Assembly: GCF_028473745.1 (NCBI RefSeq)
Contig: NZ_CP101137.1
Span: 5,146,001 to 5,210,000 of the forward strand
DNA from: Streptomyces sp. M92
GTDB lineage: Bacteria; Actinomycetota; Actinomycetes; Streptomycetales; Streptomycetaceae
DNA length: 64,000 bases
Reading direction: 5' to 3'
This document shows, piece after piece, positions 29,760-38,300 of the stretch. Numbering within the stretch: the first letter of the stretch is position 1; every line of letters starts with the position of its first letter. Position numbers and translations under genes: made by a program. The notes under the pieces are model-generated. The model worked only from the letters and a program-made list of their open reading frames with translations, had not been told where the DNA came from and did not search any database.

Positions 29760-30881
29760 TCAGCGCCGCGCCATGTACAGCTCCAGCGCCTTGTGCAGCA
29801 CCTTGTTGAGCGGGTAGTTCCACTCGCCGAGGTACTCGACGGCCCGGCCGCCGGCGCCCACCTTGAAGCGCAGCAGCCCGAGCAGGTGGTCGTCCGCGTC
29901 GAGGGTGTCGGTGATGCCGCGGAAGTCGTAGACCGAGGCGCCCAGTTCGAGCGCGTCGCAGATCATCCGCCACTGGAGGGCGGTGCTGGGCTGCACCTCG
30001 CGCCGGCGGACGGTGGACGCGCCGTAGGAGTACCAGACGTGCTCGCCGACCGTCAGCATCGTGGCCGCGGCCAGCACCTCCCCGTCGTGGTGGGCGAGGT
30101 AGAGCCGCATGCGGTCCGGGTCCTCGGCCGTCAGCGCCGTCCACATCCGCTCGAAGTAGCCGAGCGGTCGCGGCACGAACCGGTCCCGCTCGGCGGTCTC
30201 GACATAGAGCTCGTAGAACGCCTTCAGGTCCTCGCGGTCACCCCGGACGACCTTGACGCCGGCCTTCTCGGCCTTCTTGACGTTCCGCCGCCACTGCTGG
30301 TTGAAGCCGCTGAGAAGCTGCTCCGGGGTCCGCCCGGCGAGCGGCAGCTGGCACACGTAGCGCGGCTGTCCGGTGGCGAACCCGTCCTCGCCGCCGGACG
30401 CGGAGCGACGCCAGCCCGTCCGGCGCAGCCGCTCGGCCACCGCCTCGGCCCCGGGTTCCCGTTCGGTCGCCTCCACGTCCCCCAGCCGCCCGGCCTCCGG
30501 GTCGGCGATCGCCGCCTTGACCGCCTCGGGGCTCCAGCGCCGGGCCACCACCGGCGGCCCCATCTTCACCGAGAAGGCGCCCCGCCGCTTCAGGTGCGCG
30601 AGCATCGGCTCCAGCCACCGCTCCAGGTCGGGCGCGTCCCAGTCGATGACCGGACCCTCGGGCAGATAGGCCAGGTACCGCTTCAGCCGCGGCAGCGGAC
30701 GCAGCAGCACCAGTCCGGCCCCCACCAGTTCGCCGCGCTCGTCGAACCAGCCCAGGCTCTCCGCCCGCCAGTCCGGCTTCACCTCGCCCCAAGCGGGCGT
30801 CTGCAGGTGGCTCACGGACGGCCGGGCCGCGACGAACCGCAGGTGCTCCTCGCGACTGATCGGCTTCACGTGACGGCTCAT
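29760..30881 (-). CDS. femX: FemX-type peptidoglycan interpeptide-bridge aminoacyltransferase
   Basis: 373 aa, FemABX family (two GNAT-like halves). Hallmarks: [10 protein letters not shown] near residue 26, [18 protein letters not shown] near 65, [13 protein letters not shown] near 197 and the C-terminal [10 protein letters not shown]...[10 protein letters not shown]. The family adds amino acids from aminoacyl-tRNA to the lipid II stem peptide. In Streptomyces the first glycine on LL-diaminopimelate is added by FemX, so that role is likely. The enzyme acts on the cytoplasmic membrane face. It is divergent from the Ku gene. Confidence 0.9.
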   Translation of the reverse strand: MSRHVKPISREEHLRFVAARPSVSHLQTPAWGEVKPDWRAESLGWFDERGELVGAGLVLLRPLPRLKRYLAYLPEGPVIDWDAPDLERWLEPMLAHLKRRGAFSVKMGPPVVARRWSPEAVKAAIADPEAGRLGDVEATEREPGAEAVAERLRRTGWRRSASGGEDGFATGQPRYVCQLPLAGRTPEQLLSGFNQQWRRNVKKAEKAGVKVVRGDREDLKAFYELYVETAERDRFVPRPLGYFERMWTALTAEDPDRMRLYLAHHDGEVLAAATMLTVGEHVWYSYGASTVRRREVQPSTALQWRMICDALELGASVYDFRGITDTLDADDHLLGLLRFKVGAGGRAVEYLGEWNYPLNKVLHKALELYMARR

Positions 30882-31105
30882 GGGCGGCGCCCCTCTGTTC
30901 GGCTCTGCGGCTTCGACGTGTGCTTCCTCGTGGTACGGCCGGCGCGGTCGCCGTCCCGCACCTCACAGGGAAACCCGGCGGCGGCCGATCCGCGCGCTGC
31001 CGGCCCGCCGCCCACCCGAGTGCGCCGCCCGGCGCGCGGGAGCGCGGGCGCGGTGTCAGTGTGGAACGCCCGAGCGGTACGGCAGGACGGACGGAGCGGA
31101 CGGCG

Positions 31106-32149
31106 ATGGCACGGGCGATCTGGACAGGCGTCATCACGTTCGGGCTGGTCTCGGTGCCCGTCGGGCTCTTCACGGCGACCGAGAACCACACGGTTCACTT
31201 CCACCAGCTCCAGCGCGGCACCTCCGACCGCATCCGGAACCGGCGCGTCAACGAGCGCACCGGCAAGGAGGTCGACCCCGGCGACATCGTCAAGGGCTAC
31301 GAGGTGGGCGAGGGCGAGTACGTCGTCGTCGAACCGGACGAACTCGACGAGATCGCGCCCGGCCGCTCCCGCGCCCTGGAGATCACCGACTTCGTCGAAC
31401 TGGACCGGATCGCACCGGTCTACTTCGACCGCACCTACTACGTCGCCCCGCGCGGCAAGGAGTACCTCAAGGTCTACGAGCTGTTGCGCGCGGCCCTCGC
31501 CGAGTCCGGCAAGGCCGGCGTCGCCACCTTCGTCATGCGCAACCGCCAGTACCTGACCGCGCTGCGCGCCGAGGACGACGTCCTGGTGCTCCAGACCCTC
31601 CACTGGGCCGACGAGGTCCGCGACCCGGTCAGGGAGCTGCCCGAACTGCCCTCGGACCGGGCCGGCCGGGGCAAGGAGCTCGACATGGCGCTGCGCCTCG
31701 TGGACGCCCTCAGCGGCCCCTGGGAGCCGGACCGCTACCACGACACGTACCAGGAGAAGGTCCGCGAGCTGGTGCGGGCCAAGGCCGAGGGCGAGGAGGT
31801 CGCGGTGGCGCAGGAGGCGCCGCAGGCGACCAACGTGGTCGACCTGATGGAGGTGCTCCAGGGCAGCCTCGAGCAGGCGAAGGGCGCGGGCGCGGGCACG
31901 GGCGGCGGAAAACCGGCCGGGAAGGCGAAGAGCGGCGAACGCCCCGCCGGGGCGCGCAGGAAGGCCACCGCCCCCTCCCGCGGGAAGCCGCCCACACGCG
32001 GCGAGCTGCGGGAGCTGAGCAAGGCCGAGCTCTACCAGCGGGCCACCGACCAGGACGTCGCGGGCCGCTCCAGGATGAGCCGCGACGAGCTGATCGACGC
32101 CCTCACCGGAACCGGCGGCCGCCGGCGGAAGAAGACGGCCGCCGCCTGA
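31106..32149 (+). CDS. ku: Ku-type DNA end-binding protein
   Basis: 347 aa. The Ku core spans residues 1-255 ([20 protein letters not shown] start, [18 protein letters not shown] near 95). It is followed by a Lys/Gly/Ala-rich linker and a SAP-like C-terminal segment ([18 protein letters not shown], then [13 protein letters not shown]). It bridges broken DNA ends for nonhomologous end joining with a ligase encoded elsewhere. ATG 31106 gives the standard N-terminus. Its position beside SigB and Dps fits a stress or stationary-phase role. Confidence 0.95.
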   Translation: MARAIWTGVITFGLVSVPVGLFTATENHTVHFHQLQRGTSDRIRNRRVNERTGKEVDPGDIVKGYEVGEGEYVVVEPDELDEIAPGRSRALEITDFVELDRIAPVYFDRTYYVAPRGKEYLKVYELLRAALAESGKAGVATFVMRNRQYLTALRAEDDVLVLQTLHWADEVRDPVRELPELPSDRAGRGKELDMALRLVDALSGPWEPDRYHDTYQEKVRELVRAKAEGEEVAVAQEAPQATNVVDLMEVLQGSLEQAKGAGAGTGGGKPAGKAKSGERPAGARRKATAPSRGKPPTRGELRELSKAELYQRATDQDVAGRSRMSRDELIDALTGTGGRRRKKTAAA

Positions 32150-32174
32150 GAGTCGGCAGCGGCCGCCGGCCGGC

Positions 32175-33020
32175 TCAGGCCGTGCTGAGCATGCCCTCGC
32201 GCAGGCGGGCCAGCAGGCGCGAGATGAGCCGGGAGACGTGCATCTGCGAGACGCCCAGGCGTTCGCCGATGTCCTTCTGGGTCAGCTCCTCGACGAACCG
32301 CCAGTGGATGATCTGCCGGTCCCGTTCGTCGAGTTCGGCGATCATCGGGGCGAGCGCGTGGAAGTCGTCCACGAGCGCCAGCGTGGCGTCGTCGGCGCCG
32401 ATGAAGTCCGCCAGGGCCGACTCGCCGTCCTCGCTGCCGCCGATGGCCGCGTCCAGCGAGGCGGAGTTGTAGCCGTTCGCCGCGAGGCGGGCCTCGACGA
32501 CCTCGTCCTCCGGCAGGCTCATCAGCTCGGACAGCTCCTTCGTCGTGGGGTTGCGGCCCAGCCGGCTGCGCAGCTCCTCGGTGGCGCGGGCCAGCTGCAC
32601 CCGGGCCTCCTGGAGCCGCCGCGGCACGTGCACCGCCCACGAGGTGTCCCGGAAGAAGCGCTTGATCTCACCGACGATGTACGGCACGGCGAAGGAGGTG
32701 AACTCGACCTCGCGGGTCAGCTCGAACCGGTCGATGGCCTTGATCAGGCCGATCATGCCGACCTGGACGATGTCCTCCATCTCCTCCGGACCGCGGCTGC
32801 GGAACCGGCCGGCCGCGAAGCGGACCAGGGACATGTTCATCTCGATCAGCGTGTTGCGCGCGTACTGGAACTCGGGCGTGCCCTCCTCCAGCAGGGTCAG
32901 CTGCTCGAAGAACAGCTTCGACAACTCCCGCGCGTCCTTGGGCGCCACCTTGGACGGGTCCGCGACCTCCGGCATGCCCGTGGTGGTGTGCGCGGTGGTC
33001 TGTGCGGTCGTCGTCGCCAT
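32175..33020 (-). CDS. sigB: stress-response sigma factor, SigB/SigF family
   Basis: 281 aa, the length I recall for S. coelicolor SigB. Region 2 includes NMSLVRFAAGRFRSRG and the core FELTREVEFTSFAVPYIVGEIKR is present in part. Region 3 follows, and the region 4 HTH reads ELTQKDIGERLGVSQMHVSR. A disordered Thr-rich N-terminus precedes it. GGGAGG lies before ATG 33020. The upstream genes encode a kinase-type anti-sigma factor and a STAS antagonist, so activity is set by partner switching, with an internal promoter giving autoregulation. Confidence 0.92.
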   Translation of the reverse strand: MATTTAQTTAHTTTGMPEVADPSKVAPKDARELSKLFFEQLTLLEEGTPEFQYARNTLIEMNMSLVRFAAGRFRSRGPEEMEDIVQVGMIGLIKAIDRFELTREVEFTSFAVPYIVGEIKRFFRDTSWAVHVPRRLQEARVQLARATEELRSRLGRNPTTKELSELMSLPEDEVVEARLAANGYNSASLDAAIGGSEDGESALADFIGADDATLALVDDFHALAPMIAELDERDRQIIHWRFVEELTQKDIGERLGVSQMHVSRLISRLLARLREGMLSTA

Positions 33021-33082
33021 GATGTGCCCTCCCAGTCGATCGGCCCCCGTCACCGTCGGCTCACCGGCCGACGACTCACCGC

Positions 33083-33107
33083 CTACCCCCGGCCATGGCT
33101 CTCATGC
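33083..33107 (-). promoter_or_regulatory. candidate SigB-type promoter before sigB
   Basis: On the minus strand GCAT (33104-33107), 15 nt, then GGGTAG (33083-33088). This fits the SigB-family pattern GNNT-N14-16-GGGTA except for the last base, and would give a leader of about 55 nt. It lies between rsbA and sigB, where an internal autoregulated promoter is known in S. coelicolor. Confidence 0.5.
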
Positions 33108-33185
33108 CTGCCCGCTCGCCGACCGGGACGACGAAGCGTCAAAAACCCGATTCAAACGGACATACGGCAGGAGTCGGCGACGGAG

Positions 33186-34115
33186 TCAGAGACCGACGTA
33201 GAAGCGGACCGCGGTGCCCTCGTCCCCCGTGTAGGTCCGGACCAGGTCGGCCACGTGGTGCACGAGCAGCAGCCCCCGCCCGCCGATCTGCCCCGGCCGC
33301 GGGGGACGGCGCCCGGCGAGCGGATCGGTCAGCCGTCCGGTGTCGCGGACCTCGCACACCACGTGCCCCGCCTCGGCCCACACCGCCAGCTTTCCCCGGC
33401 CACCGCCGTGAACCACGCTGTTGGTGGTCAGCTCCGCCACCGCCAGCTCCACGTCCGGCAGCCGCCGCTCGGACAGGCCGAGGGAGCCGGCCCGTTCGAC
33501 GGCGAAGCGGCGCGCCTCGGGCAGCTCCGCGGTATCGAAACCCAGGACGGCGGCGTCCGGCCCGGGTCCCAGCGGCTCGTTGTACCGGGCGACCACCGCG
33601 CGCCAGTCGTAGGCCCCGCTGGCCCGTTCACCGCCCCGGTCGATGACCGTCGGATGGGTGACCAGGGCGTCCGCCAGCACGTCCGCGTCCAGCCGGGTCT
33701 CGTCGTACGGACACAGGATGGTCGCCGCACGCCCCGCGAACGCCTCGTTGATCAACGCCTCGTGCTGCGCGCACGCCGGGTACTCCGCCGCGCTCCGCCC
33801 GGCCCAGACCGGCTCGCCGATGATCCGCACCCGTCCCCGGTCGTGGCCGTCGGCGAACGCCCGGAGCACGCCGGGGATGATCCGCCCCGGATTGCGCCCG
33901 GCCACGCTCATGTCGAGGAAGGTGACCTCCCGCGCGTCCGTGCCCAGCCCGTTCCTGATCAGCTCGAGATTGGGGGCCGGCACCGCCACCGCCACCGGCT
34001 CACCGGCGGCCAGCCCTTCCCGTACGAACGACACCGTCCGGTCGGTGTACTCGCCCTCGGAGCGGTAGAACAGGGCCGGATGCGAGAAGGCCTCCTCGGT
34101 GCCCGTCGTGGTCAT
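33186..34115 (-). CDS. rsbA: anti-sigma factor: MEDS sensory domain plus HATPase kinase (RsbA-like)
   Basis: 309 aa. Residues about 8-170 are a MEDS domain (HPALFYRSEGEYTDRTVSFV, then RVRIIGEPVW and ILCPYDETRLD). Residues about 205-309 are an RsbW-type ATPase with N-box VELAVAELTTNSVVHGG, G1 box RDTG and G2 box GGRGLLLVHHVAD. It is expected to bind SigB and to phosphorylate the STAS antagonist; the MEDS part may sense a small ligand. It overlaps the antagonist gene by 4 nt and precedes sigB. Confidence 0.9.
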   Translation of the reverse strand: MTTTGTEEAFSHPALFYRSEGEYTDRTVSFVREGLAAGEPVAVAVPAPNLELIRNGLGTDAREVTFLDMSVAGRNPGRIIPGVLRAFADGHDRGRVRIIGEPVWAGRSAAEYPACAQHEALINEAFAGRAATILCPYDETRLDADVLADALVTHPTVIDRGGERASGAYDWRAVVARYNEPLGPGPDAAVLGFDTAELPEARRFAVERAGSLGLSERRLPDVELAVAELTTNSVVHGGGRGKLAVWAEAGHVVCEVRDTGRLTDPLAGRRPPRPGQIGGRGLLLVHHVADLVRTYTGDEGTAVRFYVGL

Positions 34116-34465
34116 CGCGGCGCCACCTCGATCCGTCGCAGCGATGGCCAGAACAGCTCCAGCACCCGGGGCAGCTGCGGCGGCGGCCGCTCCACGACCA
34201 CCCGCCCGCCGGACAGGTTCATGGCCGTGACGGCGAGAGCCGCCACGCCGGCCACGTCGACGAAGCGCAGGCCGGACAGTTCCACGTAGGACACGTCCGC
34301 GTGCCGCCGGGACAGGTCGGTGAGAGCGTTCTCCCAGGACCGGCGGGTGGTCACGCCGATCTCTCCGCTGGCACGGATGCCGGGACGGCCGGGCAACGGG
34401 CCCACCTCCAGCACGGCACCGCCCCGGTCCCGGGACGGCCCGCCCGTGGGGCCTGTGGCATCCAC
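34112..34465 (-). CDS. rsbV: STAS-domain anti-sigma factor antagonist (RsbV-like)
   Basis: 117 aa from GTG 34465, with AAGGAG 7 nt upstream; longer ATG-started frames have no ribosome site. The STAS core includes VSYVELSGLRFVDVAGVAAL, where the phosphoacceptor Ser normally found before the G.R.. turn aligns with the Ser of ELSGLRFVD. When unphosphorylated it would sequester the RsbA-like kinase and free SigB. First gene of the rsbV-rsbA-sigB operon. Confidence 0.87.
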   Translation of the reverse strand: MDATGPTGGPSRDRGGAVLEVGPLPGRPGIRASGEIGVTTRRSWENALTDLSRRHADVSYVELSGLRFVDVAGVAALAVTAMNLSGGRVVVERPPPQLPRVLELFWPSLRRIEVAPR

Positions 34466-34638
34466 ACTCGGTCTCCTTCGGAAATCCGCCGGGTGCCCCG
34501 TCCCTGCCCGGGTGCCCTCTCCGGCCAGGAGCCTATCGCGGGGCGGGCGCCGTACGCCGGAAAGAGGACAAAACATGCGACGGGCGAGCGAAGCGGGGAA
34601 CAAGACAGTGAGCGCCTCCTCCGAAGGGAACACAGAAC

Positions 34639-34995
34639 ATGTTCGAAGCCGACAACATCCGTGACTGGCGGGGCCAGGACGTCGTGGACAGCGGCGGCCA
34701 CAAGATCGGCACCCTGGAGTCCATCTACTTCGACACCGCCACCGACCGGCCCGCGTTCGCGGCGGTCACCATCGGCCTGCCGACCCGTCGGCGTCTGGTG
34801 TTCGTTCCGGTCGACAAGGCCACCGTCGGACCGAGCTACCTGAAGGTCACCTACGACAAGGGCCTGGTCAAGGACGCGCCCGGCATCGACCCGGACGGCG
34901 AGCTCGCGGCCGAGGACGAGGGCGCGGTCTTCGCCCACTACGACCTGCCGTACGAGCAGGGCAGCCGGGGCGAGCGGCGGCTCGGCCGGCGCTGA
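34639..34995 (+). CDS. PRC-barrel domain protein
   Basis: 118 aa. The PRC-barrel beta domain fills residues 1-80 (IRDWRGQDVVDSGGHKIGTL, then RRRLVFVPVDKATVG), with an acidic C-terminal extension and a final Arg-rich tail. PRC-barrel proteins of this kind are common in streptomycete stress regulons, but their partners are not known. It is divergent from the rsbV operon and followed at 34 bp by a small membrane protein. Confidence 0.87.
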   Translation: MFEADNIRDWRGQDVVDSGGHKIGTLESIYFDTATDRPAFAAVTIGLPTRRRLVFVPVDKATVGPSYLKVTYDKGLVKDAPGIDPDGELAAEDEGAVFAHYDLPYEQGSRGERRLGRR

Positions 34996-35029
34996 ACCGT
35001 CCGGCGATGCTTCCCGAGGGGAGACGGCC

Positions 35030-35194
35030 ATGAGCCTGTTCCTGCTGCTGTTGCTGGTGGCGCTGGTCCTCGGGGTGATCGGACTGGCCGCCGAAGGGCT
35101 GTTCTACCTGTTCGTCGTCGGCGTCGGGGTGCTGGTCGCCGACCTGATCCTCGCCGGCGTGCTCATCGGGCGCCGGACACGCCGCGGACGCTGA
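35030..35194 (+). CDS. 54-residue membrane protein
   Basis: 54 aa: two hydrophobic helices (MSLFLLLLLVALVLGVIG and FYLFVVGVGVLVADLILAG) and an Arg-rich cytoplasmic tail (GRRTRRGR). GAGGGGAGA precedes ATG 35030. It probably forms an operon with the PRC-barrel gene and ends at a strong hairpin. Similar short hydrophobic proteins accompany PRC-barrel genes in streptomycetes; function unknown. Confidence 0.72.
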   Translation: MSLFLLLLLVALVLGVIGLAAEGLFYLFVVGVGVLVADLILAGVLIGRRTRRGR

Positions 35195-35221
35195 GCACCT
35201 GCCCGGCGAAGAGGGAGCGCA

Positions 35222-35263
35222 CACGGGGCCGACCGCGCGTACTGCTCGGCGGTCGGCCCCGTG
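35222..35263 (+). terminator. strong hairpin terminator
   Basis: Perfect 15-bp stem (35222-35236 with 35249-35263) around a 12-nt loop, 28 nt after the small membrane-protein gene. Confidence 0.8.
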
Positions 35264-35284
35264 CTATCCCCTCCCGGGACGCCC

Positions 35285-35420
35285 AGGGGCTGTCGTTCGG
35301 ATCACGCCGCAGACGCGGGGTCCGGCACGTACTCCCCCACTGCCTGAAGGAGTGGCGGAGGTGCCCCCCAGCGGCGTTGTCGCCGGCTGCCCCTGCGACC
35401 TGGTCCGAACAACAGTCCCT
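35285..35420. mobile_element. MITE-like element with terminal inverted repeats
   Basis: 136 bp with no coding capacity. The ends are inverted: the left end begins AGGGGCTGTCGTTCGGATC (35285-35303), and the right end read on the minus strand begins AGGGACTGTTGTTCGGACC (35402-35420); 16 of 19 match. The interior has two further imperfect hairpins (about 35331-35355 and 35370-35390). It abuts the Dps gene, and its terminal AG forms part of the TAG stop. No clear target-site duplication remains. The ends look like those of IS5-family elements in Streptomyces, from memory. Confidence 0.65.
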
Positions 35421-35982
35421 AGCCGAGTTCCGCCCCGCGCTCCGCCGCCTGTGTCTCGGAGGTCGCGGTGCCCGTGGCCAGGGTGCCGCCGGCGCTCTCC
35501 AGATGGGCCCGCACGAACCACTGGAACTGCTCGAGGTCCCTGAGCTGCCCGATCAGGAGGTCCTCCGTGGCCGGGTCGATCTTCCCGGCCTCCTCGACCG
35601 CCGCGCGCATCCCCTCGACCACGCCGGTGTAGACGACGTCGAGTGCGCCGAGGTGGGCGATGGCGTCGGCCCGTCCGATGGAGTAGTCGTCCCACTTCCG
35701 TTCGGAGACCAGGGCGCCGGGCGTGCCCTGGGCCACCCCGCCGAGCGCGGCGATGCGCTCCGCGACGTCGTCGGCCATCTCGCGCACCTGGTCGACCTGG
35801 GGGTCGATCATCTCGTGCACCGCGATGAAGTGCGGTCCCACGACGTTCCAGTGCACGTGCTTGAGGGTCAGGTGCAGATCGTTGAGGGCGTGCAGACGCA
35901 TGCGCAGCACGCCGATCAGCCGCCCGGCGGCCTCGCGCTCGATGCCGGGGACCGTGTACTTCGGGGTCAGGTCGTGCGTCAT
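35419..35982 (-). CDS. dps: Dps-family ferritin-like DNA-protection protein
   Basis: 187 aa. The interfacial ferroxidase centre of Dps is present: LTLKHVHWNVVGPHF near residue 42 and MIDPQVDQVREMADDVAER near 62. It stores iron oxidised by peroxide in a 12-subunit shell and often coats DNA. An N-terminal tail of 20 residues and a C-terminal tail rich in Thr/Ala/Glu flank the four-helix core. The last codon and stop abut a MITE-like element, so the tail may have been altered by the insertion. A SigB-like promoter lies upstream. Confidence 0.93.
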   Translation of the reverse strand: MTHDLTPKYTVPGIEREAAGRLIGVLRMRLHALNDLHLTLKHVHWNVVGPHFIAVHEMIDPQVDQVREMADDVAERIAALGGVAQGTPGALVSERKWDDYSIGRADAIAHLGALDVVYTGVVEGMRAAVEEAGKIDPATEDLLIGQLRDLEQFQWFVRAHLESAGGTLATGTATSETQAAERGAELG

Positions 35983-36031
35983 GGCGGACTTCAGCTCCTC
36001 ATGCGGTTCGTACGTCGTTGCACATGCACGA

Positions 36032-36056
36032 ATGCCCCGCATCGGCGGCGGCAGAC
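36032..36056 (-). promoter_or_regulatory. candidate SigB-type promoter of dps
   Basis: On the minus strand GTCT (36053-36056), 15 nt, then GGGCAT (36032-36037). It matches GNNT-N15-GGGTA-type promoters at all but one position of the -10 core. The leader to ATG 35982 would be about 43 nt. Confidence 0.5.
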
Positions 36057-36103
36057 ATGCACGGCCGGGGAGGACGGGTCTCCCGCCGGCGACGAGCCAA
36101 TCG

Positions 36104-36709
36104 TCAGGAAGGCGGCGCGGGCAGCGGCATCGCGCTGAGTGCTCGGGCCGCGTGGACGAGGTTGGAGGCCATGGCCCGGCCGGTGGAGGCCGACCAGTCG
36201 TGGCCGCGGTCGTCGTCCAGGTAGTCCGGGCCGGGACCGGGGCCGAGGTGCCAGTAGGTCCACGCCTGGCCGGGGATGGTGTAGCCGATGTCCGTGAGCG
36301 CCCCGGCGATCTCGCTGATCACGTGGTGGGCGCCGTCCTCGTTCCCGGTGACCAGGACGCCGGCGACGCGGTTGTAGGCGACGGGGCGCTCATCGTCGTC
36401 GGTCTCGGAGAGCATGGCGTCCATGCGTTCGAGGACCCGCTGGGCGATGGAGGACGGGCGGCCGAGCCAGGTCGGCGACGCGATGACCAGGATCTGCGAC
36501 GAGAGCAGCTTCTCGTGCACACCGGGCCAGTCGTCGCCCTCGCCCATGTCGGTCCGGACCCCGGGTTTCAGGTCGAGATCGACGGCTCGTACGACGTCCA
36601 CCTCGACGCCGTGGCCCTTGAGAGCCGCGATGACCGTGCCGGCGAGGGCCTCGGTGTTCGAGGGCTGAGGGGAGGGCTTGAGGGTGCAGTTGATGACGAG
36701 TGCGCGCAT
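36104..36709 (-). CDS. flavodoxin-fold NAD(P)H-dependent oxidoreductase
   Basis: 201 aa. It opens with a flavodoxin-like strand and phosphate loop (RALVINCTLKPSPQPSNTEAL) and continues with ILVIASPTWLGRPSSIAQRV, the FMN-binding signature of the NADPH:FMN reductase/WrbA superfamily. It probably reduces quinones or flavins as a detoxifying or redox-balancing enzyme. ATG 36709 gives the natural N-terminus. Confidence 0.85.
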   Translation of the reverse strand: MRALVINCTLKPSPQPSNTEALAGTVIAALKGHGVEVDVVRAVDLDLKPGVRTDMGEGDDWPGVHEKLLSSQILVIASPTWLGRPSSIAQRVLERMDAMLSETDDDERPVAYNRVAGVLVTGNEDGAHHVISEIAGALTDIGYTIPGQAWTYWHLGPGPGPDYLDDDRGHDWSASTGRAMASNLVHAARALSAMPLPAPPS

Positions 36710-36763
36710 GCCTGACCCTGTTCCCCGCGAGACGGCTCGTGACCGTGGTGGCGGGAAGGCGTT

Positions 36764-36798
36764 CACCCGCCCGGCCGCACGGCGGTCGCGGGCGGGTG
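36764..36798 (-). terminator. hairpin behind the Cys-rich gene
   Basis: Perfect 10-bp stem (36764-36773 with 36789-36798) around a 15-nt loop, 23 nt past the stop at 36821. Confidence 0.6.
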
Positions 36799-36820
36799 TC
36801 CGGCGGCCCGGCGCGGCCCG

Positions 36821-37036
36821 TCAGGGCGCCGCGATGGCGTCCAGCCTGCCCCGCTTCGCGTCCTCGACCAGCGACGAGAACTGGTCGGCGCTCATCTGCA
36901 CGCGCTGGCCGAAGTCGTCGGTCAGGACGATCCGCTGCTCCGCGGGGGCGGCCGGATCGACGAACAGCTGCGGGCAGCCGCAGTCGCAGTTGCCGCAGAA
37001 CGTCGCGACGGGCTCCAGCCCGTGAAGGTCGGTCAT
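36821..37036 (-). CDS. small Cys-rich protein with CxxCxCxC motif
   Basis: 71 aa. A cluster FCGNCDCGCPQLF near residues 13-25 offers four closely spaced cysteines. The rest (RIVLTDDFGQRVQMSADQF, then LVEDAKRGRLDA) has the beta-strand/helix rhythm of DUF397-like small streptomycete proteins. The cysteines could bind zinc, copper or an iron-sulfur cluster; none is proven. No signal peptide. Start ATG 37036. Confidence 0.65.
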   Translation of the reverse strand: MTDLHGLEPVATFCGNCDCGCPQLFVDPAAPAEQRIVLTDDFGQRVQMSADQFSSLVEDAKRGRLDAIAAP

Positions 37037-37388
37037 ACTCCTGCGCCTTCCGTGGGGAACGAGCGACCGCACCGGCGGCCGTGGGGCTGCCGGGGAGATA
37101 CCCGCCGCGCCGGCCGCGGACGCGCGGACCGCGCCCGGCGCGGAGGCACGGCGGACGGCCACCGTGCGCCGGTGCACCCCGCTCCGCCCCCGCCGCTTCG
37201 ACGACACGGGGACGGCCGGGAACCAGAAGGGGCCGCCGTCCGACCGTACGTGCGTGAGCCGCGGCGTGTGAGAGGTCGGCTGTGCAGGGGTATGGCGTGC
37301 CTCACACGTGTCGGATTGAGTGGGGAACCGGACCGGAATCCGTACTCACCGGCGATCAGGAAAGCCCGGATGCGAGGATGAGGCCGCG
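37037..37388. promoter_or_regulatory. intergenic region between divergent small-protein genes
   Basis: 352 bp with no gene I can support. It must hold the promoters of the Cys-rich gene (left) and the His-rich membrane protein (right). I see a widely spaced inverted repeat GTGTGAG/CTCACAC around 37266-37310 but no convincing hexamer pair. Confidence 0.35.
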
Positions 37389-38105
37389 ATGAGAGCAGGG
37401 TGGTGCTGTCGCACGGTACGGGCCGGGGTGTTCGCGGCCGTCTGTGTGCTGCTCGCCGCCCTGGGCCACCTCCTGATGTCCGGCGCGGTCGTGCCCTGGT
37501 GGGCCGTGGCGGCGGGCGCGTCGGCGACGGGCACGGCCGCCTGGTGGCTGGCCGGCCGGGAGCGCGGCCCCGTCGCCGTCGTCCTGCTCGCGGTGGCCGC
37601 CCAGACCGTCCTGCACGCCGCCTTCTCGCTCGCCCAGGCGACGGCCCACCCCGGTTCCACCGGCGACGCGTCCCTCGTACGCCGGTGGCTCGACGTCCTG
37701 CTGTGCCGGATTCCGTCGCACCCTGGCGCGGAGCCGGGCACCGTGCCGATGCCGATGGGCGCCGCGGACCACGGCGGCCATGCCGGGCACGCCACGCACG
37801 CCACGGACGCCGTCGGTCACGCCATGGGCGGCATGTCATCCACGGGGATGCTCGCCGCCCACCTGGTGGCCGCGCTGCTGTGCGGACTGTGGCTCGCCCA
37901 CGGCGAGCGCGCCGCGTTCCGCATCGTGCGGTCGCTCGCCGCCCGGCTCGTCGCCCCGCTGCGCCTGCTGCTGAGGCCGGCCGCGCCGCCGCACCGGCCC
38001 CGGGTCCGTCCCGGCCGGGCGGCTTCCGACCGGGCGCCGCGCCGCCTCACCCTCGCCCATGCGATCACCTCCCGGGGACCGCCCGCCCGGAGTGCTGTCG
38101 CCTGA
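37389..38105 (+). CDS. membrane protein with His/Met-rich loop, possible copper handling
   Basis: 238 aa, about five membrane helices. The loop between helices 3 and 4 (about residues 117-155) is rich in Met and His: PMPMGAADHGGHAGHATHA and HAMGGMSS. It is followed by GMLAAHLVAALLCGLWLAHGE. This layout is a conserved actinobacterial family often found near copper genes; copper or other soft-metal binding is inferred from the loop. An ECF sigma gene follows 195 bp downstream. Confidence 0.72.
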   Translation: MRAGWCCRTVRAGVFAAVCVLLAALGHLLMSGAVVPWWAVAAGASATGTAAWWLAGRERGPVAVVLLAVAAQTVLHAAFSLAQATAHPGSTGDASLVRRWLDVLLCRIPSHPGAEPGTVPMPMGAADHGGHAGHATHATDAVGHAMGGMSSTGMLAAHLVAALLCGLWLAHGERAAFRIVRSLAARLVAPLRLLLRPAAPPHRPRVRPGRAASDRAPRRLTLAHAITSRGPPARSAVA

Positions 38106-38300
38106 CGACAGCGGCTCCCCGAGGCCGCCGGCGACCCCGCCGAGCCGTCGAGCCGACGGCGCCGCGCCCCGGGCCCCGGCCGCGCGCTCCCGCGCCCGGC
38201 CGCAACCCCGTCACCGGTCCCTGAGTGCCGCCTGCCCGTCCCGCGCGGGCGGGCCCGCCCGGAGACCGGATTCCTGATCCCGACACAAGGACGGACACAG

